A program made the translations under genes and the position numbers. A DNA stretch of 64,000 bases from Apus apus (taxonomy: Eukaryota; Chordata; Aves; Apodiformes; Apodidae). The stretch's first letter is position 1. Each line of letters opens with the position of its first letter. The notes under the pieces are model-generated. The model saw nothing but the letters and a program-made list of their open reading frames with translations. It did not search any database and was not told where the DNA came from. The stretch spans positions 42,370,405 to 42,434,404 of the forward strand of contig NC_067312.1 of NCBI RefSeq assembly GCF_020740795.1, given 5' to 3'. Below are positions 1 through 12,695 of this stretch, piece by piece.

Positions 1-3000
1 AAATAAAATTTAGGGATTTTTTATTTGGAATAATCAATTCTGGAGATAAGAAAGATAGATAAATATTAAAGAAAATTATTTCAAGGGTCTGAAATAATAT
101 TTGAGGGGAAAATATCTTACATTAATACCTGTAATGTTAGTTTCTAATCTGGATTACATATACATATGTAATCCTTTAAATGACTGAAAATGACCCATTA
201 CTATTGATGTAACACTTTGAACTGGAGCAGATCCCTGCTAAGGAATTGCTAAGAAATCTGAAATTTGCATATGCTAAAGCATGTAAAGGTTTAGAAACTT
301 CATAACAACAGATGATGCAAAATATAGCACATATTTGAAGGAATTAAAATAAAAAGTTATCCCTCCAAAACTAAGTAGTATGCATATATTACTATAGATA
401 AGTGTTAACTGTAAGAAAGCCAAAAATTGTAAATGGGAACAAGCTAAGAACAAGATCAACTGCCAAAATTATCTAAACAAAACCAAACCCCAACAACAAA
501 GAATGCATTGAGATAAATGAGAAAGGTCTGATGCAGCTGCCTGATCTAAACTAAAAATTAAACTGAAAGCATACAACAGCAATGCCTTGTCAATACTAAA
601 ACAGAATATGGAGCAAATCAGACTGTGAGACTTAGAGGTTTTCAACAGCTCTTGCCTAAAGATGATTTTTAGCTGGCAACACCAAAAAGGCTGTGGTGAT
701 AGCCAACCAGGCCTATGTATAGATCACCATCTGGAATGCAAAGTCTGGTGGAAAACTTGAGAGCAGATGACTATGCTCAGATCTTACATACCAACTTTGT
801 AAGTGGCAACAAGAATGTTACGTATCTTGTCTATTATAAGCTCAAAAAAACATCAGCAATCCTCAAACCAATTTCCTTCAAAGACCTTCAGCTGAAGAAT
901 GAGATGAAGGGTCTGGCTCAGGACAGATGGAACAAATAAAAGAAACCAAGAGCAATACACAAGACACCCCACACCTCCTAGAAATGTATAATTTAGTTTA
1001 ATTTCCCATTTCAAGCATTAACAACACAAACAAGAATACAAACAGATATGTGCACATGAAGAGCAGCTCCTAAGCCTGGGTGTAAAGGAAGGACTGTTTA
1101 TGGGTTGAGGTCTTCTGCATGCTGCATTTGGCTTTCCTAACTTTTCAGAACATAATCATGCAACATTAAACTGCTCTTAAATATGTTTTCGTTATTAATT
1201 AAATTTTTAAATGGTAAAAGAGAAAACCAGTAAGAGTGAAAATGCCATACTATTATCCTGGAAGAGGGATTGGCAGCTTCAGTCATGAAAATAAAATTCT
1301 AGCATTTCTGACATTTTTATTTTGATGGGCTGACAAGTAACTTCTTATGGCTTTAAAGCAGGAAAGCACATGTATAGTTTTGAGATATAAAATACTACAG
1401 CCAAGTGTATAAACATAACAAACATGTAACTCTGCCAAAATTTCATGTGTTCAAGGCATACTGTAAACAAACACACACAAAAAAAAGCCCATTCAAATAT
1501 AAGAAAAAAAGAAAGATTTCATAAATGTAACTAACACAACTAAGACTAGTTCACTTGTCTAATGATAGACCAACCATAAGAAAGCATGACAGACTTTTCT
1601 ATAGCTATTCTATTTGAGGATCAGTTTACAAAGAGCTGCACTGCATTTATCTTGTCAGCAAGAGAGCTTTGGGTGCATAAAACACCAGGGTTGTGTTAAA
1701 AGAACATACAACCACTCCCTGCTTCTCACTACTATTGGTTGCAAGATGACATCGCTGCACCTGGATTACCATCTCATCTGAACATAAATTACCGACATGA
1801 GCTGCAAAAATCAGGCTCAATAGTAGATCTTTCTGTCATTTGGCTGAAACAGGTTAGAGACTACTCACTCAAACAGTTGTGCCAAGAAATTTTTTGGGAA
1901 AGTCACAACTGCTAGGGTGTCATTAGTGACTGTTGATAGCATGAAACAATGCACTCGGCAAAGCTGCATTACAAAGTGGATGCATTTCCACAGAAAGAAA
2001 ATACTCGTCTTGGAAAACTGACAATGCAAGTGGACCACACAGAAAAGGGGGGATAGACAAGGATTTATATTCTTCCTTGGGTTTTGTGCAAGAAATTAAA
2101 TAGCAGTGGGATTATTCTTTCTGTTCCATGGAACATGTTTTGCAATCATTGGGACATAAATCTGTGCTCAAGCCTTTTGCCAAAATGTGACCTGCCTGAG
2201 CAATCTGCTTGAGGTCATTCCTGGTACCAGCAAGAGCAAACGCTGTGTCCTGGTTCTCAGACCAGTGTCTTACTAGAAACACCTTGCTCTCATGAATGAA
2301 GTAGCTGAGCATGGTGCAAAATGTCTTAATTTGACTACCCATACTAAAACTCCTCTTAGCTACTAAAAAAGGCAGTTCTGGACTTTATTGTTATTTTAAA
2401 ATGCTGCCATCTTTTAGACATGCTTCAGACTGATCTTCTTGGACAAAACTAAGGCTCTCATCTATTTTGGGAAAAGCATTGGATTAGTTAATGCAGGACA
2501 CCTCCCTCAGCACTAATGTCTGGAATGGCATTTCTGTTTATCTTAATTCTGTCAATACTACAGTTTTCACAAAGCAGGAATACAGTGTCCACAGGGGAAG
2601 CTATTTTTTCAAAAGGTGCTCCCATAGCATCCAATATTTTTAAGGTATGCTAAGTGAACAAAGACTGAATAAGAAAAAGCGAAACCACACTAATCAAAGA
2701 ACATAGCCATCTGATTCTATACAAAGAATTACAAAACCTATTATTTATCTAAATATTTAAAATTATTTTCTCAAGATCCAATCCACATCCTTTCTATTCA
2801 GAAATGATGCATTTTCTTTGGGAACTAGACAGACATATATCCCGTGTTAGTCAACTCTTGGTCTGGCAAGCAAGAGTAACATCTGCTTCATACCCATAAT
2901 TTTCATTCTTGTTTTAGCAGTCACAAACACTTTCTCAAACTGAAAAAGAACAAGGCTGCAATTCAGATAAATTTAGATTTCTGAACTCTAAAAACTACAC

Positions 3001-4069
3001 GTAGAGGTATTCACCAAATCAGAAGAAAATTTATTTTATTCCTAGAATGTCACACTCTATACAAGTACTAGACAAGGTTTCAGCAGTTTTACTAATCCGT
3101 TAGGTTTTGAGTTTTTCAATCCCAAGAACACCAGTGGTTATAAGCATTCAGGACCATATAACTTAATCACCTCAGCCAACTATACCACATAAGCACTGCA
3201 AAGAGCTGTTGAAAACCAAGAAGTGTTCTTGCTAAGAACATTAGCAATAGTAAGTTGATCACTGATGTCTTGGGAGCAGAGAACTTTTGAGAAACTAATC
3301 AAACCCTGAATATTTTGTAATACTTGCACTGTGTAATATTATAAATTGTTACATTTCCAAATATAAAGGAACTAAGCAAAACCTCTCTTTTCAGTTTCCT
3401 GAGGTTTTTTATCTCATGTTTCCCCACTCTGAGAAGGGAATTACATGAATATTTACATAGGATATACAAGTACTGCAATACACAAACAAGGAACAAACAT
3501 AATTACCAGGTAAATAATGTGTTACATAAAAGAAGTTCTATAGAACATATAAAAACTTCCTTCACATATAAGCACAGATTTTCCCTTCAAAGAAAAGGAT
3601 CAAAACATATGCATGCACTGTTTCCTGAAGCTGAGCCTCAGACTACTCTTACTTTTTTTTAAATAAGTGTTCAAACTCTCTTCTATTACAGCAGCTAAAA
3701 TACCAAAACCATTTTGTTTTCCTACATAAGGAATTTTCCTCTCTTCTTTCTCCGAGATAATACAAAAGTCGTGGCACTTAACAATTCTCATTAAGGTCAG
3801 ACTTCTGTTTTAAGAACTGCAATCACTTCAGGCGCACCTGAACTCCAAGCGCCATGACATTACAGGACTTAGATACCTAAGAGACAATTCTTCTCTGAAA
3901 TGTTTCATTTACTCTTTCATTTTGCAACAGACAGAGCCAAAAAATTAAACAAGAGAATGAGGCGGAAGTGCTAGGAAACCTAAAAGGGTTCTACACAGTT
4001 GAAATACATACACAGAGACACATTCTTAGTCAACAATACTGTAATTACTGGGCCCACACAAATTACAGC
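1..4069. other. Intergenic, nothing recognised
   Basis: AT-rich DNA downstream of TLE4. Short open frames (for example 715-939 plus, 2112-2342 minus) lack family features. Apart from the inverted repeat at 151-174 I see no repeat or RNA gene. Confidence 0.6.
151..174. repeat. 11-bp perfect inverted repeat
   Basis: GGATTACATAT and ATATGTAATCC flank the two bases AC. It lies in intergenic DNA. Confidence 0.8.
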
Positions 4070-4874
4070 TATGAAAACAAGGGTGAGTTAAAAGGAAGAT
4101 TAATAAAATTTATTGAATAAAACTGACATAAATTAGATCTCAGACAGTCTAGAAATTTATCCAGTTCACAGTTTTATCCAATGAGAGATACTCTCTGTTA
4201 TCCCTCCACCCTCTCAGAGGAAAATAAAAGGAGAATAAGGGAGAGAGACTTTAAGGTTGGAAAAACCCCTCTAGAATAGATTTAACAAAATAATAAACAC
4301 TAATAATAATGATGGTGAATTACATTAAAATAGATACAAATATGTAAAGATATTCAAAGAAATACACAAATACAGAAATACACAAATTCTGAATACAGAA
4401 CCAACAGTCCTCAGTTGGTAATTTTTTCCCAACCAGGAAAGTCCCAAACTGGACTCAGCAACAGATAGGGGTGCCTGAGTCCCAGGTCCCAGTGACAGTG
4501 CACAAAAGCCTTGGAGCAGCTGAGCTGGTCCTACTAGACAGGAGAAGGCAACCTGTCTTAACAATGATCTTCTCCAGTGAGAAAACAGGATGCAGGAGCC
4601 CCAGCAGCAGCAGAGGGACAGATGACAGACAGATAAACCCCTGTCCACCCAGAGGAGGGCTCTCTGAGGAGCCATTTTATGCTGAGCACCATGGCCAGGA
4701 GCCCTGTGGTTGGTCCATGTGGGTGACCTGACCCAGCCTGTCCAACCCACAGGCTCAGCTCCACCTCCCCGGCACTGAGACAGACACAGCCCGGCAGCAC
4801 CTGGGGGGTCCTGGGAACTCCCAGCTCAGTATAGTTATAGGCAATTTTCATCCTGGTCCTCTCAAACCAGGACA
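4070..4874 (-). mobile_element. Possible solo LTR of an avian endogenous retrovirus
   Basis: On the minus strand the element would open with TGTCCTGGTTTGAGAGGACC, an opening I associate with avian ERV LTRs. It runs through a GC-rich part (4440-4860) into an AT-rich part and a polyadenylation-like TTCAATAAATTTTATTAATC. The GC-rich block stands out sharply from its 35%-GC surroundings. I could not find a clean 3' CA end or a target-site duplication, so the boundary near 4070 is a guess and another repeat class is possible. Confidence 0.4.
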
Positions 4875-5217
4875 ATCCTGTAATGGACCCTTTTAAACAA
4901 CTGGAAGGTTCAAGTTTCAGTTAATTTGGAAACCCCAGTTTGAATGAGACAAGAAAGAGAATTCCCACTCAGACCTTCTTCCTCTTCACAGCTAACCTAC
5001 TGTAGTAAAGTTTCAAGCTTTGAATCAGAGTTCTTCTGAACGAGTATTTATGAACCATTGGCATTCCTTCCTTGATCTAATTAATATAATTAGTTTGATT
5101 TTTAGTTTTTCTGAAGCATTAAAAAACATTCATGGAGTCAGGAGTAATCTGCCTTTATTGAGTTGCAAAATGAGAAGGTTCTGGAAGCTTCCAAAGGTTC
5201 AAAGGGAGAAACGAGAT

Positions 5218-5241
5218 TGAAATAAATAAATAAATAAATAA
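5218..5241 (+). repeat. (AAAT)n microsatellite
   Basis: About six tandem AAAT units. Confidence 0.9.
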
Positions 5242-5864
5242 GTTTCATGAACATAGTATATTATTTGCATGGTATACAGATTTCACAAGACAATTAAACT
5301 ACGCTTTATGCATGAGCTGGATGGAGAAGGACTAGGTAGTAGAAATTAAGCACATCAGCAAGCTCTTATATTAAAAAAATTCTGATTACTTTTCCCAATA
5401 GTAGAAAGCAAAAAATAGCCATCAGAAAGGCTGAAAAACATGTATGATTTGATTAATTAAAACTGGCACCTAAAAAAAAATCTTGTAGGCAACCACAGCA
5501 GACTGCGTACATGCCTGCAAAACACACTCATCCTTCTATGTAAGAAGTGTGAGAAGTCCACACTATCTAATCTCTTCTTTCGAGATAGCAGTCAGAAGGA
5601 ATATCACTATCATCAAGAATTGCACACAGTTGTATTTACCTAAATACAGCCAATATCTGAAATGCATCCCACTTGTTAGCCCTGTTAAACATTTAAAGAC
5701 ACCTACTGTTAATGAAATCATGGTTTCAGACTATACAACTGGCCTGATGCAAATGGGCTTTCCAAAGAAAGCAAAGTTAGTGTCTGTCAACTTTATGCAA
5801 ATATCTAATAATTCTCTCCTAGACTGCAAGAAAAGTTCAAGAGTGCAATACAAAAGCCCCACAA

Positions 5865-5910
5865 ACAGAACAAAACAAAACAAAACCCCAACCAAACAAA
5901 ATCAAACACA
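5865..5910 (+). repeat. A/C-rich simple repeat (AAAAC-like)
   Basis: Repeats of ACAAA and AAAAC with interruptions; low-complexity. Confidence 0.7.
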
Positions 5911-6483
5911 ACAGAACCAACTAACCAAGAAAAAACTAATCCAAAACCCAATCATATTCAGTAAAGACATTTATTGCCCTCAGTAAAGTCAACACCTAAG
6001 GCACCTGGGAAGGCTCTTCAGAGTAGGTTGTTTCAGGTTCCTAAGGTCCAAATGGTTCAAAACGCTAAAGTGAAAGCACTCTTTCACTTTTATCCTGGTA
6101 TTGGAGGAGTGAGGGAGAAAGTCTCAAATTACAATTTAGAGAGGTACTTTACCTGACAAAATTTCCATTTTAAGCTGATAGGACTGAGGTGGCTAGGTGC
6201 CTTTGAAAGTATCCTCTCTAACTAATTAAATTTAATCTTACAGTGAGTAATGCTTCTTATGTCTTATAAGTGATTAATACTTGTTATAAAACTAGTAAGA
6301 ATATAAACTTGGCTAAAGGACTGTTTTCTTTGTTTCACTTCCAGAGTATATTTTAAATATTTTTACACAATGTGAACAGCATAAAATAGTGCATGACCTA
6401 CAGTAAGTCTGAAGAATCTTTATTACTACATACTAGCAAAAATAAAGTTTTTACACTTTGAAATGTTGTTAATGTAATCCATG

Positions 6484-6524
6484 AAAATAAAATAAAATAA
6501 TAAAATAAAATGATAAAATAAACC
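6484..6524 (+). repeat. (AAAAT)n simple repeat
   Basis: Tandem AAAAT and AAT units with one TGAT interruption. Confidence 0.85.
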
Positions 6525-8701
6525 CAAAACACTAAAAAAAATTTAATTGTTTTTCCAAAAACCAGGATGTATTTCCAGAAGCAATTGTTTTCTAGTAGCA
6601 GACTTCCTTGTGGTAACAGACTTTCTTTTGTTGATCCTGTTCCCAAGCTGCCAAAAACATTTACCCTTTGGCAGGGAGCCAGCACTGATTTTAAGCCCAT
6701 AGCAGAAGCTATTTTCCAACATGGTTGCTTTCCCTGAGAGGAGATTTCTCAGCATTGTACTGGTGGTTTCTGCAACAGTCAGTGCATTCTTGGAAATGTG
6801 CTTTAGCTCTAAATTAGGGAGGAAATGCTGTGTTACATTGCTCTATATTTTGCACACTTGTCAGCAGCAGCTTTCGAAGCTCTGAAAGTACTGCAAAATT
6901 ATTCTCCTTCTCCATTGCCTTCCTGCAATTCAAGGTCTCCTTGAAAGCGGCAGCAAATGGCACCAGAGCCAGATACCCACTCACCCCATCCCTCTCATTG
7001 GAATGCATCTTCCTGCTCTCACATTGCATTTCCCCTAAGTCCCTCCTAGCCTGCAATACTGGCTGAAAATCAAAATGCCAAGTGATTTTCACATCCTCAG
7101 TGGATTAGTAAGGTATAGATGTCAAACTTTTTTTTTTCCTAATGCAGAAAAAAGTGTAAGGCAACAGGAAGTTGAGCTGGGGAAAACAAAATATTTCCTT
7201 GGTGGCTAAGAGCAATTTGAGATACAAAATACCTTTCATACTTGTTTATTGCTCTTCTAACAGGGAGATTAGTGCTGCAAAACAAAACCAAGTGCTTGGT
7301 AGCATCTGACAAGAGTCTTATATGCTCATAACTCTTGTGATTTTGAGAAGATAGGTTATTGTTATTTCAGTGTGACTTCGGAAACACATCTCCATACTTT
7401 GGGAGGTTTGCTCAGCATTTCCCAGACTCATCTGATCACACATTACTTGTCATCATTAGGTCCCTTTTATCCCAGTACATGAAAAAGACAAGAAATTGCG
7501 TGAAGTATCCCTTTTTTAATAAGGGTAGTTGCAGCAAGATTCAATTCTCTTAAGCTCCAGCCACTTGTACCATGAGTGTGGTTTTGCACGGCTTAGCTCT
7601 TCATCTGCTGTTTCTGTGAATTTGACCCAAAAGCATTTCAGGTTAAGTGTCTTGGTGAGTGCATGCAACAAAACACCATATCATCATCAATAAGTAGATG
7701 TCTGAATGCTGAAGAAAACCTCAAACTACTCACCTTAAGACCCTAGTCAGGAATTCTCAGGGAACAAGACCAGGTAAGTGGCATTTATCCATTCTCCTGC
7801 TGAAGAAAAGAACATGCCTGCAAAATCTGGTAAAGAAAAGCTATATGTATTCCTCTCTTCCTCCTCTGTTTCTATCACCACACAAAAAAACTCCCATCAA
7901 AATAGCATATTAAAAATTACTGTTTACAGTACTGCAGGGGGAACTGACCAAATCAGGCCATCACCCATTTAGGCTTGCCTGCAGTATAATTAAAAAAAAA
8001 ATGAGTATTTAAGAAAGGCAGCTTGAAAACCACATTTGTCTGTCAGTTCTCTCTGATATTAGAAAGAGAAGAGCAGATAAACAGAATAATGCTATTCCAG
8101 TCTCATTTGGCTTAAACAAACAGCTCTTTAACTGTGAGTGTCCTTTTTTTCATTTTGTATTTCAAGCATTTCATGGGAAGTAGTGATACAGATTGAACTG
8201 TCTTGAAGATTGTTGGTCACTTTACAACTTGTCCAATTATAATAACAATTATTTTTAACATCTTTGTTGTTGATTGCAATTAAACATTCATCTATTTTCT
8301 GGAGAAGGCAAACCTGGGTTTTTGCATACAGGTATTATCTCCACATTTGTATCTTTCCATTTCCAGATACATATTGACATAACACATGGATTATATTTTT
8401 GAGCACTGCTTTCAGCAACGTATTGTTTATAAGAGAAAAAGTTTTGTGGTTTTTTTTATCAGCATCTTTCTTACCTATACTGTACTTCACACTTGACTTG
8501 TTTCTAAACAAAATAAACCAAAGCTCAGAGTCCATTTTCTTTATTATTATTATTTTGTTTGTTTGGTTTTTGTTTTGTTTGTTCTGTGAAGATGAAGAGA
8601 GGATTCATTGTGGGATGTTTTCTTTTTTGAGAGTTATATTAGAATTCAAAAAAAGCACATTTCAAAAGCATTATTTAAAAGTACAACTACATATATGGTA
8701 A

Positions 8702-8900
8702 TGTCCTGGTTTGAGTCAGGATGAAGCCACTTTCGCTTTTACTGATTTTTCTTTCCTTCAGTAAGCTTTCTTTATTGGCTTTAAACCTGAGGCTTCCTCC
8801 CTAAGCAAAACACACATGGAAGTAAAAGGTAATTTGCTCAAGTTAGACTAGAAGAAAATCAGAGGACTGTCCCTTTAAGATAAATATATCGTCCTTTATC
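8702..8900 (+). mobile_element. Possible LTR fragment
   Basis: TGTCCTGGTTTGAGTCAGGA at 8702 matches the first 13 bases of the putative LTR at 4874 (minus), then diverges. No end or duplication was recognised. The shared start could be chance or a related repeat family. Confidence 0.28.
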
Positions 8901-11900
8901 ATTCTGGATGGTTGCATTACAGCTCTGCTACTTTTGTCCTTCAGTTGAGCAAGTTACACATATTAAACAGAATGGCACATCACAACAGGACATGAAATGA
9001 ATTACAGCATAATGAGTGAACACATCTACTGTAATATTATACATAGTCACATTTATGTATTACATAAAAGAACCCAACTTGAGACAGATAGCTCTATTTT
9101 TATTTCAAAATATTTTTGTAGAGAACAGATATAGTGTCATTACTCCAGGATCTAGCAGATTCTTTGAAAGCTGTCAGGTGCAGGAGGGCCAAGCAGAGGT
9201 AAGTACATAACCAGACACTTGCACAGCACTGATCTTAACACACAGCAATGAAAAGCAAATTTCAACCCTGTTTTGCCATCTGGCACCTCAACTGCTGTGC
9301 TTGGGATAAATGGCAATGCAGTGTCAGGACTTTGACAGGCTACACAGAGGTCTTACCAGTGTCTTCAAAGAGGATCAAGAGGACCTACAAGGTTACACCC
9401 ACCATTTGGTTTTACAGTTAGCTGCCCACACTGCAGAGATGTTTTTATTCCGTAAAACTGATATCCTGTGGAAAGCAAGGCAAAGAAAAGTGGAAAAAAC
9501 AATTATTTATAGGAGGAAGTACCATTCCCAGCAGTAGGCTGCAAAAATAAGGGTGCCTACAGCAAAGAAGGAGACAGGCTAAAACTAATTGAACCTTTAA
9601 AAAGAGATGACAATGTTTTTGAGATTTTGTTACTTTTTCTCAGAACAAAAGAGCATCAGATTCTTCAGCTATCAGACAGAGGTTCAAGTTGTAGCCTAGG
9701 CCATCCATAGACGAGCTCAAACCTATGTCCATCAAAATTTACAGGTGCTTATACAGAAAATAATATTTTACCTTAACTTCTTGAATTATAATGCCTCTTA
9801 TGACCGTGTGATTTTTCATTTATTAAAAAAAATAATCCAGCTGTAAGTAAGTAATCAGAAAAACATAACAAACAATGGAAATTGTACACTATACATGGTG
9901 TCTCCAAATAAAAATGATAGGTTTTTCCCTTCCAGATTAAATATTTGGTTTATACACGTCATTCCTTTATAGCTAAACTGCATGCAACCAAAAGGACTAC
10001 TGGATAGCTGAAACACTTAAATAGGCTGACCATCTGTATACACCTGATAGTTGTTTAACAACTGAAATAAATATAGCTCTTTGTAGAGGAATAACTTTAT
10101 AATCTTTAATCTACTGAAAGCCAAATACATTTTAAGGAAATTATAAATATTCCTTTTATTTTACCATGATAAAGAGATGATTTACTGAAAACATCAATGT
10201 ACCTGCTCACCATCCATAATCTATAACAGAGGAAGAGCTCAAAATGATTTTATGTAAACAATTGTAGATTTTCCTATGGTTACTAAAGAGCTGTTTAAAA
10301 CTCCTTAGCAGCAGAGAACCTTGAGAAACACTGTGTCTAGCAAATCTCAGTGTTTCCTTTAACTTTGCACAATATTTACCCCACTGACACCTTTTTTGTC
10401 TCAAAGCCTTACACAAACAATCTCTCTAATAAAAGCAAATATATTTTCACCAGTTTCATGTAAAGCAAACAAAGATGCTGGTGTAAATTAATGGAAGCAT
10501 CTTTCAGCTCCTAAAGCTCATCAAGCACTTTCACCTGACATTCACAGGAATGCCAAATTTACCCTAACTGACAGAACAGATAATATACAGGATTCCAAAC
10601 ATCATACAACAACCATACTTCCGTAACTACCACCACTTTACTATTATAACTGATGAGCAATGATGCACTCCAAAGAAAAAGGTAAAAAAGACAGTTACAC
10701 ACTTGGTCTGTGCTCTCTATTCACATAACGATGTCTGGAGAAGGCTTCCAACTACAATGCAATCTTTTGTCAAAGTTCACACATCCAGAATCTGAGCTCA
10801 GAAAAGGAGAAATGAGGCTCCAGTTGTGACAATCCATTTATTAAAAAGATGTTTAGACACTCAGAATAAGCTTAGTATTTAAGCTTCTGGTCTGCCTGGG
10901 AAACTACTACAAGCCTTCCTGTTACATTAAGTCCTTCTAAGAGACTAGTGCCTCCAAGAATAAGATCATAGGGTGCAGCAAACACCAACTGACAGACATT
11001 ATGATAGCACTCAATGAAGTACCTAATTTTATATATTATTCTGCATAATGAGACACAACATGCAAGTGTTCTGAATCCTGGAATATGTATACGTGTGTCA
11101 GGTTTTCACACTAGCCTGTCTTTTGGTCTCAGATTTCCTGAAGTAGATATGTTAAAAATATGTTTCTGTCCTTTATGTAGTCTTTCACAGAAATAAAGAA
11201 ATTTAGTTTAGAAATTTATCCCTAAGTAAAACATATTAAATACACTTCTCACTTATAATATATAGATATCAAAGTGTCTCATAAAAATGCGTATCTGCCA
11301 ATTATATTTTAGTAGGGGATAAAAGCTAAGTTAAAGAAGTGTCACAGAGAAACTTCCATAGGTTTCAATGGAGGACACTATCAGAATATTTGATTAGGAG
11401 CCATCGTGGAATAATTAAGCCATCACAGCTATTACATAAAAAAGAAACCTGATTTATGTCACAGTCTAATATCCCATACTCCAGCTGAACTCAGTTTTAG
11501 GCATATATAATGTAACAGATAGCAACATCAAACATGTCTTTAATATCTTCTGTCTTTGCCAGGATAGGATTGTAGCAGCTGATATTACATCTCCTAACCC
11601 CCAATGCAGCAAAAAAAAAAAAAAAAAAGTCCACCCACCACAGGGAATTGATATAAAAGTTTACTATAACAATCAACTGTAAAACATATTAAAAATTGGT
11701 AGTTGATTCAGAGGGCCCATCGTTCAGTCTAGATTTCTAGAACCAGCAATAAGGACAACAGTTTGTGCCCTGGTGGAGCACAAAGACCTCAAGAGAGACC
11801 CAGGCACTGAGAAAGGGAAATCCTCACAACCAAGAGTCTGCAAACTAGGAAATAAAGAAAGGGAAAAGACACAGACACACAGATGATATGTATCTGATGG

Positions 11901-12241
11901 CTAGAGTCAATAGCCTGCAATGTTGGCACAGCCAGTGCACAAGCTCTTCCTCTGAGTTTAGCAGAGGACTGAACACGAGCCTGCCTCACCTAGGATCATG
12001 CCTGAGATGCCCTCAAGCAAAAAGTGAGCTCATCATTCAGCAGAAACTGAGCTCTGAGTAATGAAAAACTTCCAGATGACAATCTGTCTAATATATAAAA
12101 CTAAATTTAAAATGTAAATTAGTATCAATAATCTGAGGTTTTCCATGAAGGAAAAGCTTGACACTCTTTTTGAGGTACGTTCAGTTTGCTTGAGGACTTT
12201 AGTTGTTTCTTTTTTAAGTTTTTAACTGACTGTGAATTAGA
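8901..12241. other. Intergenic, nothing recognised
   Basis: AT-rich, with short chance open frames only and one poly-A tract. Confidence 0.55.
11611..11628 (+). repeat. Poly-A tract (18 A)
   Basis: An uninterrupted A18. No retrotransposed sequence is recognised upstream, so I do not call it a processed pseudogene tail. Confidence 0.95.
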
Positions 12242-12695
12242 ATCAGAGAATCATAGAATATCCTGAGTTGGAAGGGACCCATGAGGATCATCAGGTCTAA
12301 CTCCTGACACTCCATAGGGCAACCTAAAAATTAAACCATGTATCTAAGAGTGTTGTCCAAAAACTTCTTAAACACCCACAGGCTTGAGGCAATCACCTGG
12401 GAGCTTGTTCCAGGGCTTGTCTGACCTCTCAGTGAAAAAAATTTTCCTAATAGCCAATCTGAACTTCCCTGGTGGGTTTTAAGCTATTCCCTTGAGTCCT
12501 GTCACTGGACAACAGAAAGGAGCTCAGCACCTCCCACTTCACTCCCCCTCTTCCCCATAAGGAAGCTGTAGACTGCAGTGAGGTCACTCCTCTGTTTCCT
12601 TTTCTCTGAGGTGAACAAACCTAGTGTCCTCAGTTGCTCCTCCTAAGTCATGCTCTCTACTCCTGCACCATATTGTTGCCTCCTCCCTTGGACAC
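12242..12695 (-). mobile_element. CR1 fragment (3' half of RT end and tail)
   Basis: The plus strand begins with AATCATAGAATATCCTGAGT and GGAAGGGACC, the inverted CR1 tail. It then runs through the complement of the C-terminal RT region (CTTGTTCCAGGGCTTGTCTG; TGAGTCCTGTCACTGGACAA) to CCTTGGACAC. It is diverged and its frame is broken. It lies in the intergenic region downstream of TLE4. Confidence 0.88.

Larger units (their letters stand above)
4875..8701. other. Intergenic, only simple repeats
   Basis: Contains the simple repeats listed separately. The segment 6640-7090 has frames open on both strands and a slightly higher GC content, but the products resemble nothing I know. Confidence 0.55.

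Noticed and set aside
715..939. 74-codon plus-strand frame
   Set aside because: No motif or homology that I can name; similar frames are expected by chance.
2112..2342. 76-codon minus-strand frame with several cysteines near its end
   Set aside because: No recognisable family, no splice context and no repeat identity; treated as chance.
6814..7092. 92-codon minus-strand frame, with a 78-codon frame opposite
   Set aside because: Open on both strands but no known domain; could be a conserved element, not enough to call a gene.
11595..11628. Poly-A tract as the tail of a processed pseudogene
   Set aside because: No coding remnant or direct repeat found in front of it.
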